This document shows, in pieces, positions 53,135 through 62,184 of a DNA stretch of 64,000 nt (position 1 is its first letter; each line of letters opens with the position of its first letter). Both the position numbers and the translations under genes were made by a program. The DNA is from Pseudarthrobacter polychromogenes. GTDB taxonomy: Bacteria > Actinomycetota > Actinomycetes > Actinomycetales > Micrococcaceae. The notes below the pieces were generated by a model. That model made no database searches, had not been told where the DNA came from, and saw only the letters and a list, made by a program, of their open reading frames with translations. The DNA lies in the NCBI RefSeq assembly GCF_014644495.1, contig NZ_BMKU01000002.1:1-64000 (forward strand), read 5' to 3'.

Positions 53135-53983
53135 ATGTCGCTGCTCACCAGAACCCTGTCCATCGCCGCCTCCGCTGTCCTGGCCGGATCCCTGGCCGTG
53201 GCACCCGCCCAGGCGGACGTCGTCGAAATTTCCCCTCCTGGCGCGAACGACTGGTCCTGCAAGCCAACCGCCGAACACCCCTATCCGGTGGTCCTGGTGC
53301 CGGGGACCTTCGAGAGCATGGTGAAGAACTGGTCCACCCTCTCGCCCTACCTCAAGAGCCAGGGCTACTGCGTGTTTGCCCTGAACTATGGCGAGACGAA
53401 CGGCGTTTACGCCACGGCACCTGTCGCGGACTCCGCAGAGGAACTCGCCCCGTTCGTTGACGCAGTCCTGTCTGGCACCGGCGCCAGGAAGGTGAATCTG
53501 GTGGGCCACAGCCAGGGCGGCATGATGCCCCGCTACTACATGGGCTTCCTCGGCGGGGCCAGGAACGTCAACCAGCTCATCGGCATCGCCCCCTCAAACC
53601 ACGGCACCGAGGGCGTGATCATCCCGCCGCCCGAGGTCCTGGGAGACCCGGACTTCACCGCCCTCGGGTGTGCCGCCTGCGCCGACCAGCAGGCCGGCTC
53701 CGAGTTCATGCAGAAGCTCAACTCCATCGGTGACACCGTGGCCGGGCCGACCTATACCGTCATCTCCACGGTCTACGACGAAGTGGTGATTCCGTACAAC
53801 AGCCAGTTCCTCGCAGGCCCGGCGCGGCAGGTCACCAACATCACCATCCAGGACAAGTGCCCGTTGGACGTCTTCGAGCATGACCAGACACCCAACGACC
53901 CCGTGGTCCACCAGATCGTGGCCCACGCCCTGGGCAGGAGCTCAGGCCCGGCTGACCCGGCCTACCAGCCCCGCTGCATCTAG
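53135..53983 (+). CDS. Secreted triacylglycerol lipase
   Basis: A 282-residue exported lipase of the Actinobacterial lipase class 2 type. A signal peptide (LLTRTLSIAASAVLAGSLAVAPAQA) cleaves near residue 28. The oxyanion motif is VVLVPGTFES and the nucleophile elbow GHSQGG. Paired cysteines (SCKPT, GYCVF, GCAAC, DKCPLD, PRCI) suggest disulfides. The ATG at 53135 has AAAGAGG upstream. It releases fatty acids outside the cell. It converges on ctaD with 8 bp between stops. Confidence 0.9.
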   Translation: MSLLTRTLSIAASAVLAGSLAVAPAQADVVEISPPGANDWSCKPTAEHPYPVVLVPGTFESMVKNWSTLSPYLKSQGYCVFALNYGETNGVYATAPVADSAEELAPFVDAVLSGTGARKVNLVGHSQGGMMPRYYMGFLGGARNVNQLIGIAPSNHGTEGVIIPPPEVLGDPDFTALGCAACADQQAGSEFMQKLNSIGDTVAGPTYTVISTVYDEVVIPYNSQFLAGPARQVTNITIQDKCPLDVFEHDQTPNDPVVHQIVAHALGRSSGPADPAYQPRCI

Positions 53984-53991
53984 CCTTTTTG

Positions 53992-55746
53992 TTACTCGTC
54001 CGGACTTGGGCTGCGGACGTCCTTCTGGCCGATGTCGGCAGCGCCCAGGGCCGCCGCCGCAGGGCTGTGCGTGGTGTCGTGCTCGCGGACCCGGAGCTCC
54101 GGGTGGTGCAGGTCCAGCGCCGGCCGTTCCGAACGGATCCGGGGCAGGGAGGTGAAGTTGTGCCGCGGCGGCGGGCAGGACGTAGCCCATTCCAGCGAGG
54201 CGCCAAACCCCCAGGGATCGTCCACGGTGACCTTCTTCCCGGTCCGCCAGGTGATGTAGACGTTCCAGAAGAACGGGAGCAGGGAGGCCCCCAGGAGGAA
54301 GGACGACATGGTGGAGAATTGGTTCATCCACGTGAAGTTGTCCTCCACCAGGTAGTCGGCGTACCGGCGGGGCATGCCCATGACGCCTAGCCAGTGCTGG
54401 ATCAGGAAGGTGCCGTGGAAGCCCAGGAAGAGCATCCAGAAATGGATCTTTCCAAGGCGCTCGTTGAGCATGGTGCCGGTGAACTTGGGCCACCAGAAGT
54501 AGAACCCGGCGAACATCGCAAACACCACGGTTCCGAACACCACGTAGTGGAAGTGGGCCACCACGAAGTAGGTGTCCGACACGTGGAAGTCCAGCGGCGG
54601 TGAGGCCAGGATGATGCCGGTCAGGCCGCCGAAGAGGAACGTGACCAGGAAGCCGATGCTCCACAGCATGGGCGTTTCAAAAGTCAGCGAGCCGCCCCAC
54701 ATGGTGCCGATCCAGTTGAAGAACTTCACGCCGGTGGGCACTGCGATCAGCATGGTCATGAACGCGAAGAACGGCAGCAGCACCGAGCCGGTGACGTACA
54801 TGTGGTGCGCCCAGACGGTCATGGACAGTGCGGCAATGGCGATGGTGGCGTAGACCAGGCCCTTGTAGCCGAAGATCGGCTTGCGGCTGAACACCGGGAA
54901 GATCTCGGAGACGATGCCAAAGAACGGCAGGGCGATGATGTACACCTCGGGGTGGCCGAAGAACCAGAACAGGTGCTGCCAGAGGACTGCGCCGCCGTTC
55001 TCCGGATCGTAGATATGGGCACCGAAGCGCCGGTCGGCACCGAGCGCGAACAGGGCTGCGGCCAGCGGCGGGAAGGCCATGATCACCAGGATTGAGGTGA
55101 CCAGGGTGTTCCAGGTGAAGATCGGCATCCGCCACATGGTCAGTCCCGGGGCGCGCATGCAGATGATGGTGGTGATGAAGTTGACCGCGCCCAGGATGGT
55201 CCCGAAGCCGGACAGCGCCAGGCCGAACACCCAGAGGTCTCCGCCGATGCCCGGACTGAAGGTGGTATCCGAGAGTGGCGCATAGGCGAACCAGCCAAAG
55301 GACGCGGCACCCTGGGGCGTGATGAAGCCGGACATCGCAATGGTGGATCCGAAGAGGAAGAACCAGAAAGCCAGCGCATTGAGCCGAGGGAAGGCCACGT
55401 CCGGAGCGCCGATCTGCAGCGGCATGATGAAGTTGGCGAACCCGGCGAAAAGCGGGGTGGCGAACATGAGCAGCATCGCAATGCCGTGCATCGTGAAGAG
55501 CTGGTTGTACTGCTCCTTGGTCTGCAGGATCTGCATGCCGGGCTCGAAGAGTTCGGCCCGGATGAGCAGGGCCATCACGCCGGCCAGGCAGAAGAAGGCA
55601 AACGACGTGATCAGGTACATGTACCCGATGGTTTTGTGGTCAGTGGTGGTGATCCAGTTGACCACCAGGCTGCCTTTGCGGCGCCGCGTGACAGCCGGCG
55701 CGGCGGTGGCGGCGAGCCCTTCAGCTGAATGTTCTGTAGTGGCCAT
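53992..55746 (-). CDS. ctaD: Cytochrome c oxidase subunit I
   Basis: A 584-residue heme-copper oxidase subunit with twelve membrane helices. Heme a His in FTMHGIAML, CuB/cross-linked pair in [10 protein letters not shown], CuB His-His in [10 protein letters not shown], and heme ligands in [13 protein letters not shown]. It reduces O2 to water and pumps protons. GAGGTGG precedes the ATG at 55746. The genes for subunits II, III and IV are not beside it, so this is a lone copy; the main cta operon should lie elsewhere. Confidence 0.95.
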   Translation of the reverse strand: MATTEHSAEGLAATAAPAVTRRRKGSLVVNWITTTDHKTIGYMYLITSFAFFCLAGVMALLIRAELFEPGMQILQTKEQYNQLFTMHGIAMLLMFATPLFAGFANFIMPLQIGAPDVAFPRLNALAFWFFLFGSTIAMSGFITPQGAASFGWFAYAPLSDTTFSPGIGGDLWVFGLALSGFGTILGAVNFITTIICMRAPGLTMWRMPIFTWNTLVTSILVIMAFPPLAAALFALGADRRFGAHIYDPENGGAVLWQHLFWFFGHPEVYIIALPFFGIVSEIFPVFSRKPIFGYKGLVYATIAIAALSMTVWAHHMYVTGSVLLPFFAFMTMLIAVPTGVKFFNWIGTMWGGSLTFETPMLWSIGFLVTFLFGGLTGIILASPPLDFHVSDTYFVVAHFHYVVFGTVVFAMFAGFYFWWPKFTGTMLNERLGKIHFWMLFLGFHGTFLIQHWLGVMGMPRRYADYLVEDNFTWMNQFSTMSSFLLGASLLPFFWNVYITWRTGKKVTVDDPWGFGASLEWATSCPPPRHNFTSLPRIRSERPALDLHHPELRVREHDTTHSPAAAALGAADIGQKDVRSPSPDE

Positions 55747-55888
55747 TTTCCACCTCACCGAATCTTCCGTATGGCGCGGCAGGTCCTTCATGGGCCCTAC
55801 TTTGAAGGCTACTCAGGATCATGGCCTCCGGGAAGGGGATCTTTCAGCCGCTGTTATCCGTCGCGTTCCTGCACGGCCCAGCTTTTGC

Positions 55889-57727
55889 TCAATGCGGCAG
55901 TGCCTGCCGCAACGGGCCCACCCGGTGGCGCTCCGCCAGGAACGCCGCCAGCGCGGGGTTATCGACCTCCCTCGCCAGCCAGGGAACTGCCTGTGCCGCA
56001 GCTTCGTCGCCGAGGACAGCCCGGTGGGACTGCCCCCGCACCACGAATTCCCGCATCCCGCTCCGGCTCGCCAGCTCTACCAGCTGCTCCACGAACGCGG
56101 CCGCACGGGGAGACCGGCTGGCAATGGAAACTTCCGCCGCCGTATCCAGAAGCCGGGCGGAGTACCAGAGGTACCAGGGTGTGGGTTCGAGGCCCCGGTC
56201 TATCCAGTGCTCCGCTGCTGCCAGATCGCCATGCACCATCAAGAGCCGTGCTTCGGCTCCGGCGGCCAGGGCCATGTAGCAGTGATCGCCGGCGAGCTCC
56301 GCCATCACCCATGACCGGTCAATCAGGGCCGCAGCCTTCTCCACCTGCCCTGCGGCAAGGTACGTCTCTCCCCGCACGCCGGCAACAAACGGTTCAAACG
56401 CCGTCCAGTGTTCCTCCGCAATCCACGCCTGCGCCCGGTCCAGGGAGTCAGCCGCCTGCTCCAGTTCCCCGCGCAGCAGCCGTACCCGGCCCAGCAGTGC
56501 CTCGCTGAAGACCTGCTGCCGGCGGTTCCGCACTGCCTTCGCCAGCTTTCCGGACTCCGCCAGCGCCCTCACGGCGTCCCCGTACCGTGCCGTGTCTGAG
56601 GCCAGCATGCCCTGGATGGCCAGGATTCTCGCCTGTTCGTCGGGGAATCCCCTGGCCGCCAGCATGGCCCGGTCCAGCCACCCGGCAGCCCGGTCCGGCA
56701 CACCCCTTTGGACGGACAGGTAGCCCAGCTCGCGGTATGCGGCGGCGGCCGTTCGGGAGGCGCCGTCGGGCCCTTCCGCCTGGAGTGCACGGTGCAGGAA
56801 GTCCGCCACCTCGGCGCCGCGGCCGCCCGCCTGATGGATCAGGGCGCCGGACAAGGTGACCAGGGACTCTGCGATCAGGTGACTATCGTCAATGTGCTGC
56901 GCCAGCACCACCGCGAGCCGCAGCTGGTCCAGCCCCCGATCCACCGCACCCGCCCACAATGACGCGCCGCCGGCGTCAAGGTAGGAACGCACAGTCGCCG
57001 CGGTGGCCGGCATTCCCGGATCTGCCTCCGGCGCAGCATCGGAGAGGGCACGCCGGATTTCCGCGGGCAGCGGCAAACCCAGCTCCTGCCGGTAGAGGGC
57101 GCCGCACGCGGTCACGTGCCTGCGGGCCCGGCGGTGCTCACCCAAAGCCACCAGCGCCTTGACCAGGACAGCGTTGCAGTCCGCATGGAAGGGGTCCCGG
57201 TGAAGAGCCAGGGTGGCCAGCTCCACTGCCTCGCCGGGAGCACCCGAGGCCAATGCAACCAGCGCGGCCTCGTACAGCAGGGACTGGACCACGTTATCCA
57301 GCCGAAAGCGCTGGTCCGCCAGCCACGAATCGAAGACGGGGCAATCGGCGAAGGACAGTCCCTCCAGCAACTGGCCGGTGAAGCCGCGGGGGTCCAGGCC
57401 GGGCTTGGCGGCCGAGCCCACCACTTCGAGTGCGTCGCAGCGCCACGGCGGCTGAAGCACCAGCCGCAAAGGATCGCCGGCCACCGTGACGCCGTCAAGG
57501 GTCCGCCGCAGCTCGGACAGGTTCCAGCGCAGGGCACCGAGCGGGTCGGCGGCATCCGGAAACAAGAGCGACGCCGTGCGGGACCGGCCGGTGCCCTCGG
57601 CCTGCAGCGCGAGGTATGCCAGCACCGCCCAGGCCTTGCGGCCTCTGGGCTGCAGGGGAGCTGCGTCGGGGGACTCGACCGCGGGCGGACCAAGGAGCCG
57701 AATCAAATTCTCGGCCATACGGCCCAT
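55889..57727 (-). CDS. SARP/BTAD-domain regulator with TPR-like repeats
   Basis: A 612-residue protein. The N-terminus is a short OmpR-like winged helix (RLLGPPAVESPDAAPLQPRGRKAWAVLAYLALQ, LRWNLSELRRTL), followed by the bacterial transcriptional activator domain (ALVALASGAPGEAVELATLALHRDPFHADCNAVLVKAL). Residues from about 240 on are degenerate tetratricopeptide-like helices. No ATPase motif is present. It may control the small gene opposite or ctaD; the target is unknown. The start could also be the ATG at 57718. Confidence 0.85.
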   Translation of the reverse strand: MGRMAENLIRLLGPPAVESPDAAPLQPRGRKAWAVLAYLALQAEGTGRSRTASLLFPDAADPLGALRWNLSELRRTLDGVTVAGDPLRLVLQPPWRCDALEVVGSAAKPGLDPRGFTGQLLEGLSFADCPVFDSWLADQRFRLDNVVQSLLYEAALVALASGAPGEAVELATLALHRDPFHADCNAVLVKALVALGEHRRARRHVTACGALYRQELGLPLPAEIRRALSDAAPEADPGMPATAATVRSYLDAGGASLWAGAVDRGLDQLRLAVVLAQHIDDSHLIAESLVTLSGALIHQAGGRGAEVADFLHRALQAEGPDGASRTAAAAYRELGYLSVQRGVPDRAAGWLDRAMLAARGFPDEQARILAIQGMLASDTARYGDAVRALAESGKLAKAVRNRRQQVFSEALLGRVRLLRGELEQAADSLDRAQAWIAEEHWTAFEPFVAGVRGETYLAAGQVEKAAALIDRSWVMAELAGDHCYMALAAGAEARLLMVHGDLAAAEHWIDRGLEPTPWYLWYSARLLDTAAEVSIASRSPRAAAFVEQLVELASRSGMREFVVRGQSHRAVLGDEAAAQAVPWLAREVDNPALAAFLAERHRVGPLRQALPH

Positions 57728-57836
57728 GGTACGCCGCCGGAGCAGCGGCGTCTGCGGGCCTCACACGCTTGGTCACACGCGGCTTGCACACACTGAAATC
57801 GCCCAACCGGCACACCATCACGAGAGGTACAAAACC

Positions 57837-57998
57837 ATGGAATTGCTCGGCATCCTGCTCTTTGGACTCTGGGTTCTGATTGTCACTGTCTGCGTTGTCC
57901 TGACCGACGGCCGGGGCCACACGCCCGAGATCCGGTCCACGGACCCGTGGTCCGTAGGCAACCTTCCCAGTGAGCCATACGCGTCGCTGCGGATGTAG
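57837..57998 (+). CDS. 53-residue single-span membrane protein
   Basis: A tiny protein: an N-terminal helix (LLGILLFGLWVLIVTVCVVL) and a polar tail ending WSVGNLPSEPYASLRM. AGAGG lies 8 bp upstream of the ATG. It is divergent from the SARP-type gene, with a 109-bp gap. Function unknown; the tail motif SEPYxSLR looks conserved-like but I cannot verify this. Confidence 0.6.
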   Translation: MELLGILLFGLWVLIVTVCVVLTDGRGHTPEIRSTDPWSVGNLPSEPYASLRM

Positions 57999-58156
57999 GT
58001 TCCACAGCCCCAGCCACCGGGAACAACGCGCCCATAACCACCAGGGCGCTCAGCATTCGCGGTCCTGGTCCGCATAGACGGTGCTGGCAAGCGCCGCTTG
58101 TGCGGGCCAGGGCCGTCCTTGTGGGAAGTCACCCCACACAGCGCCAGCGCAGGGAC

Positions 58157-58891
58157 TTAAGCCAGGCCCATCGCTTCCCGCACTTCATCCAGGATGTGGT
58201 GCATCGCCGATTCGGCCACGGCCGTATCGCCGCGCGCCACTGCTGCCGCCACGTCCTCGTGCGCCTGCAGTGCCTCATCCCGGGGCTTGAACGGCATGAG
58301 CCCCTGCTGGGTCCGGCTGGTCAGCACTTCCGCCACCATGCCGTCCAGCGCCTGGAACATCTCGTTCCCGCAGCTTCGCAGGAGCAACTGGTGGAACTCG
58401 ATGTCCGCGGCCAGGAACCCCCCGAGGTCGCCGGCTTCACCCAGCCGCCGCAGCTCAGCCCCGAGGGCAACGAGCTGGGCCCGTTCCGAGGCGCTGGCAC
58501 GCCGGGCCGCACCGGCGGCGGCGATGGGTTCGACGGCGATGCGCAGCTCGGTGAGGCTGCTGTACTGGAGCTCGCGCCGGTCTGACGCCAGCCGCCAGCG
58601 CACCAGCTTCGGATCAAAAACGTTCCACAGGGACCGGTCCTGGACCACAATGCCCACGCGCCGCCGCGAGTAGACCAGGTTCATGGATTCCAGGACCTTC
58701 ATGGTGTCCCTGGCTACGGTCCGCGATATCCCGTACTCCTGCTGCAGCCCTTCAAGGGTGAGCCGGCTGCCGGGGGCCAGGTTGCCGGAAGCGATGGCAA
58801 CCCCCACCGCCTCCAGGACCCGCTCATGCATCGCGGGGGAGGCCCCGCCGTCGTGCGCTTTATCCGCGCCCTCATCTGTCGCCGTCGACAT
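58157..58891 (-). CDS. FCD-type GntR regulator of gluconate use
   Basis: A 244-residue FadR-subfamily regulator. Winged helix near residues 20-85 (RVLEAVGVAIASGNLAPGSRLTLEGLQQEYGISRTVARDTMKVLESMNLVYSRRRVGIVV), then the FCD domain with ligand residues in LAADIEFHQLLLRSCGN and AHEDVAAAVARGD. The ATG at 58891 has AGGAGAGG upstream. It is divergent from gntK-gntP and its gap holds three matching operators, so it should be the gluconate-responsive repressor. Confidence 0.92.
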   Translation of the reverse strand: MSTATDEGADKAHDGGASPAMHERVLEAVGVAIASGNLAPGSRLTLEGLQQEYGISRTVARDTMKVLESMNLVYSRRRVGIVVQDRSLWNVFDPKLVRWRLASDRRELQYSSLTELRIAVEPIAAAGAARRASASERAQLVALGAELRRLGEAGDLGGFLAADIEFHQLLLRSCGNEMFQALDGMVAEVLTSRTQQGLMPFKPRDEALQAHEDVAAAVARGDTAVAESAMHHILDEVREAMGLA

Positions 58892-58946
58892 TCTGTCCGC
58901 CTCTCCTGCGCCGCAGCGCCTTCCCAGAATACCGGGAAAGAGAGGA

Positions 58947-59002
58947 AAGGTATGACCTGTAACACGAAAAGATAGTATCTTTGCAGCAAAAGGTGATACC
59001 TT
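58947..59002. promoter_or_regulatory. Three tandem GntR operators upstream of gntK
   Basis: AAGGTATGACCTG (58947-58959), AAGATAGTATCTT (58969-58981, perfect palindrome around one base) and AAGGTGATACCTT (58990-59002, near-perfect). Consensus AAGRTNNNAYCTT. Centres lie 22 and 21 bp apart, thus on one DNA face, in the 187-bp gap between the regulator and gntK. Confidence 0.85.
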
Positions 59003-59078
59003 ATGGCGTAGCCCACTTCTAGACGGGCCCACAGCGAGCTTCTTCGAAAGCCAAAGACGTCTTCTCCGGAGGTATGAC

Positions 59079-59624
59079 ATGCAGTATCCCCCCACGCACC
59101 TTGTGGTCATGGGCGTTGCCGGCTCAGGCAAAACCACCCTCGCGGCCGCCCTGTCCTCGCAGCTGGGCTGGGCCTGCGCCGAAGCGGACGAGTTCCACCC
59201 CGAAGCCAACATCACCAAGATGACGCAGGGCATTGCGCTCCAGGACGAGGACCGCTGGCCCTGGCTGCAGGAAATCCGCACCTGGATGACCGCCCAGGCG
59301 CAGGCCGGCTGCAGCACCGTCCTGACATGTTCCGCCCTCAAGAAGAGCTACCGCAAGCTCCTCTCCGAAGCGGAAGGCCGCGTGGTCTTCCTCCACCTCG
59401 ACGGCGGCGCGGACCTGATCGGCCAGCGCATGCAGGGCCGGGCGGGCCACTTCATGCCGCCCACCCTGCTGCCCAGCCAGCTTGCCACCCTGGAGCCGCT
59501 CAGCCAGGAAGAACTCGACGCCGGCAGCCTCCGCCTGGACATCTCGCAGTCGCCTGAGCAGCTGGTCGCCGCCGTCGTGCAGGCCTTGCAGCTTCCCACC
59601 GGCCAGGCGCCCTGCGCGCCCTGA
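59079..59624 (+). CDS. gntK: Gluconokinase
   Basis: A 181-residue P-loop kinase that phosphorylates D-gluconate to 6-phosphogluconate. P-loop GVAGSGKTT at residues 12-20, substrate motif ADEFHPEANITKMTQGIALQDEDRWPWL, and the lid region CSALKKSYRKLL. GGAGG precedes the ATG. It starts the gntK-gntP operon. Confidence 0.95.
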   Translation: MQYPPTHLVVMGVAGSGKTTLAAALSSQLGWACAEADEFHPEANITKMTQGIALQDEDRWPWLQEIRTWMTAQAQAGCSTVLTCSALKKSYRKLLSEAEGRVVFLHLDGGADLIGQRMQGRAGHFMPPTLLPSQLATLEPLSQEELDAGSLRLDISQSPEQLVAAVVQALQLPTGQAPCAP

Positions 59625-59666
59625 CCGCCCCCTAAACCCCTAAAAGTACTGTTTCAAAGGAGAACC

Positions 59667-61070
59667 ATGACCATCGAAGGATGGACCCAAACGCTGGGCG
59701 CAGGACCCCTGCTGCTCATCGCGGGAGCCGCGATCCTCGTCCTGCTGTTCCTGATCATCAAGCTGCGGATGCACGCCCTGATCGCCCTGATCCTCATCAG
59801 CCTCGCCACCGCCTTCGCCACCGGCATTCCCGCCAACCAGGTGGTCCCGGTGCTGATCAACGGGTTCGGCACCACCCTCGGCACGGTGGCACTCCTGGTC
59901 GGCCTCGGAGCCATGCTGGGCCGCATCGTGGAAACCAGCGGCGGCGCCAAGGTGCTGGCCGACTACCTCATCGGCGTCTTCGGCGAAAAGCGTGCCCCCT
60001 TTGCGCTGGGCCTGGCCTCCCTGATCTTCGGCTTCCCCATCTTCTTCGACGCCGGCCTGGTGGTCATGCTGCCGGTCGTCTTCGCAGTGGCCCACCGCCT
60101 GGGCGGGGGAGTGCTCCGCTACGGCCTGCCCGCCGCGGGCGCGTTCTCCGTGATGCACATCTTCCTGCCCCCGCACCCGGGTCCGGTGTCCGCGTCCGCG
60201 TTCTTCGATGCCAACATCGGCCTGGTCACCCTCGCCGGCCTGATCGTCGCCATCCCCACCTGGTACGTCACCGCCTACCTCTTCGGCCTCTACACCGGCA
60301 AGAAGCTGGTCCTTCCCGTGCCGGAAATCCTGGGCCACGCCTCCGCCGAAGCGGAATCCAACCCGCCGCGCTTCCGCACCGTGGTGGGCCTGCTGCTCCT
60401 GCCGCTGGTCCTGATCTTCATGAACACCGGGCTGAACACCCTGGCTTCCTCCGGCGTGCTCGCCGAAGGCGTCAAGGACGAGCAGTGGTACCAGGTCCTG
60501 CGGACGCTGGGTGAAACCCCGGTGGCGCTGCTGATCTCGGTGCTGGTGGCCCTGTTCGTGCTGGGCAGCAAGCGCGGCAAGGACGCCGGAGCCCTCGAGA
60601 AGCTCCTCGAATCCTCGCTCGGCCCGGTCTGCTCCGTCATCCTGATCACCGGTGCCGGCGGCATGTTCGGTGGCGTCCTGCGCACCTCCGGCATCGGCCA
60701 GGCACTCGCCGACGTCCTGGGCGACCTGGGCATCCCGCTCATCCTGGCCGGCTTCCTGATCTCCAGCATCCTGCGCATCGCCCAGGGATCCGCCACCGTT
60801 GCACTGACCACCACCGCGGGCCTGATCGCCCCGGCTGTGGCCCTGGCCGGACTGAACGGCATGCAGGTGGCCGCCATGGTGATCGCCGTGGCCGCCGGCT
60901 CCGTGGTGGTCTCCCACGTGAACGACTCCGGCTTCTGGCTGGTGGGCCGCTTCTTCGGCATGGACGTCAAGACCACGCTGAAGACCTGGACCGTTATGGA
61001 AACCCTCATCGGTGTGATGGGCTTCGCCATCGCGGCCGTGATCTTCCTGGTGGCCGGAGTGGCGGGCTAG
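59667..61070 (+). CDS. gntP: Gluconate:H+ symporter GntP
   Basis: A 467-residue symporter with about twelve membrane helices. Family blocks: GFGTTLGTVALLVGLGAMLGRIVE, GFPIFFDAGLVVMLPVVFAVA, HIFLPPHPGPVSASAFF, RIAQGSATVALTTTAGL, VVVSHVNDSGFWLVGRFFG. It brings gluconate in for GntK. It starts 42 bp after gntK with AAAGGAG before the ATG. A second, more distant GntP at 27456 suggests a different substrate for that one. Confidence 0.95.
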   Translation: MTIEGWTQTLGAGPLLLIAGAAILVLLFLIIKLRMHALIALILISLATAFATGIPANQVVPVLINGFGTTLGTVALLVGLGAMLGRIVETSGGAKVLADYLIGVFGEKRAPFALGLASLIFGFPIFFDAGLVVMLPVVFAVAHRLGGGVLRYGLPAAGAFSVMHIFLPPHPGPVSASAFFDANIGLVTLAGLIVAIPTWYVTAYLFGLYTGKKLVLPVPEILGHASAEAESNPPRFRTVVGLLLLPLVLIFMNTGLNTLASSGVLAEGVKDEQWYQVLRTLGETPVALLISVLVALFVLGSKRGKDAGALEKLLESSLGPVCSVILITGAGGMFGGVLRTSGIGQALADVLGDLGIPLILAGFLISSILRIAQGSATVALTTTAGLIAPAVALAGLNGMQVAAMVIAVAAGSVVVSHVNDSGFWLVGRFFGMDVKTTLKTWTVMETLIGVMGFAIAAVIFLVAGVAG

Positions 61071-61104
61071 CAGCATTCCCATCCACGGCTGACTGGACAA
61101 CAGC

Positions 61105-61140
61105 GGCGGGGCGGGCAGCAGAAATGCTGGCCGCCCCGCC
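61105..61140. terminator. GAAA-loop hairpin, copy 2 of a dispersed element
   Basis: GGCGGGGCGGGC (61105-61116) faces GGCCGCCCCGCC (61129-61140) with one mismatch, around AGCA-GAAA-TGCT, again a GNRA tetraloop. It lies between the convergent gntP and GAF genes and closely matches 30827-30862, including the following GTCGT. Confidence 0.75.
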
Positions 61141-61222
61141 GTCGTCGTACCCGGAGACTTTAAGCCGAGCCGCCCGGGGCGGGGCGGTCTTAGGCGAGGT
61201 GGGCCAGGCGGGGTGGCCGGTG

Positions 61223-62032
61223 CTAGGTGCGGGCGTCGATGTCCTTCTGGACTACCGCGGCGAGTGTCCGCAGCACCTGCTGGTCGGACGGGGAGAAGGT
61301 CCTGGGCTGCTGGTCAATGACGCAGAGCGTTCCGATGTTCCAGCCCCGCGGCCCGTGCAGGGGGTAGCCGGCATAGAAGCGGATGTAGGGCTCGCCTGTG
61401 ACCAGCGGATTGGAGGCGAAGCGGTCATCGGCGAGGGTGTCGTTGATGATCAGCATCGAGTTCCGCTCCACCGTTTCCGTGCAGAGGGCAATGACGCGGG
61501 GAGCCTCCTCGCGCAGCGGCCCGACGGCCGACTTGAAGAACTGGGCATCCTCGGCGATCAGGGATAGCGATGCGGCGCCCACGCCGAAGAACTTCCAGGC
61601 GGCGGCAACAACGCGGTCGTACACTTCCTCCGGGCCGGTGTACAGAAGGTCCGTCTCGTGGAGTGACTTCAGGCGTTCCGCTTCTGCCCGCTCCGGGGAA
61701 AGCAGGGATTTGCCGGCGGCACCCAGGGCGGCAAGCGCGTCTTCTTTGCCCGGTTTCTGGCCCGCCGGTTGTTGGCCCGCCGGTGGGTGTCCGGGGCCGC
61801 CCCTCTCCGGCTTTACGGGCCGGAACCGCCGCTGTCCTGCGTTGAGTTCCTTTACTGCATCAGGCCCGCGTTCGACCGCCGGCAGGGCCAGGGCTTCATG
61901 AAGATAGGCGTCCAGCTCGAACGCGGAACAGGGCGACCTGCCGAAGTAGGAAGGCCAGAGCTTCTGTGGATCCAAGCCGATTGTGGCAGCGAGTTCGAGC
62001 CGCCGCTTCACTTCTTTGTCGATTGCGTCCAC
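61223..62032 (-). CDS. GAF-domain protein
   Basis: A 269-residue protein with a helical N-terminus, a Pro/Gly-rich linker (near residues 75-95) and a C-terminal GAF domain (RVVAAAWKFFGVGAASLSLIAEDAQFFKSAVG, CTETVERNSMLIINDTLADDRFASNPLV, PLHGPRGWNIGTLCVIDQQPRTF). Likely a sensor of redox state or a small ligand; no output domain is seen. The GTG at 62032 is the only start in frame but its GGGAGG is too close, and upstream codons read KRVIWE, so the true N-terminus is uncertain. Confidence 0.78.
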   Translation of the reverse strand: MDAIDKEVKRRLELAATIGLDPQKLWPSYFGRSPCSAFELDAYLHEALALPAVERGPDAVKELNAGQRRFRPVKPERGGPGHPPAGQQPAGQKPGKEDALAALGAAGKSLLSPERAEAERLKSLHETDLLYTGPEEVYDRVVAAAWKFFGVGAASLSLIAEDAQFFKSAVGPLREEAPRVIALCTETVERNSMLIINDTLADDRFASNPLVTGEPYIRFYAGYPLHGPRGWNIGTLCVIDQQPRTFSPSDQQVLRTLAAVVQKDIDART

Positions 62033-62184
62033 CTCCCAGATGACGCGTTTCGGGGGTCCGCGTACTCTGTAGTTGCAAAAGCCATGTTGATAAGCTTACT
62101 TAGTAATCCGGCCCCCGGCTACCAGGGAGGTTCGGGGCCTCCGGGTGCCGCCGCTAAGCCGCCGCCTATGGCAGCGTTGCAGGG

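Noticed and set aside
59640..61100. 486-residue minus-strand open frame
   Set aside because: Antisense to gntP, with long runs of Gln, Asp, Glu and His and no domain.
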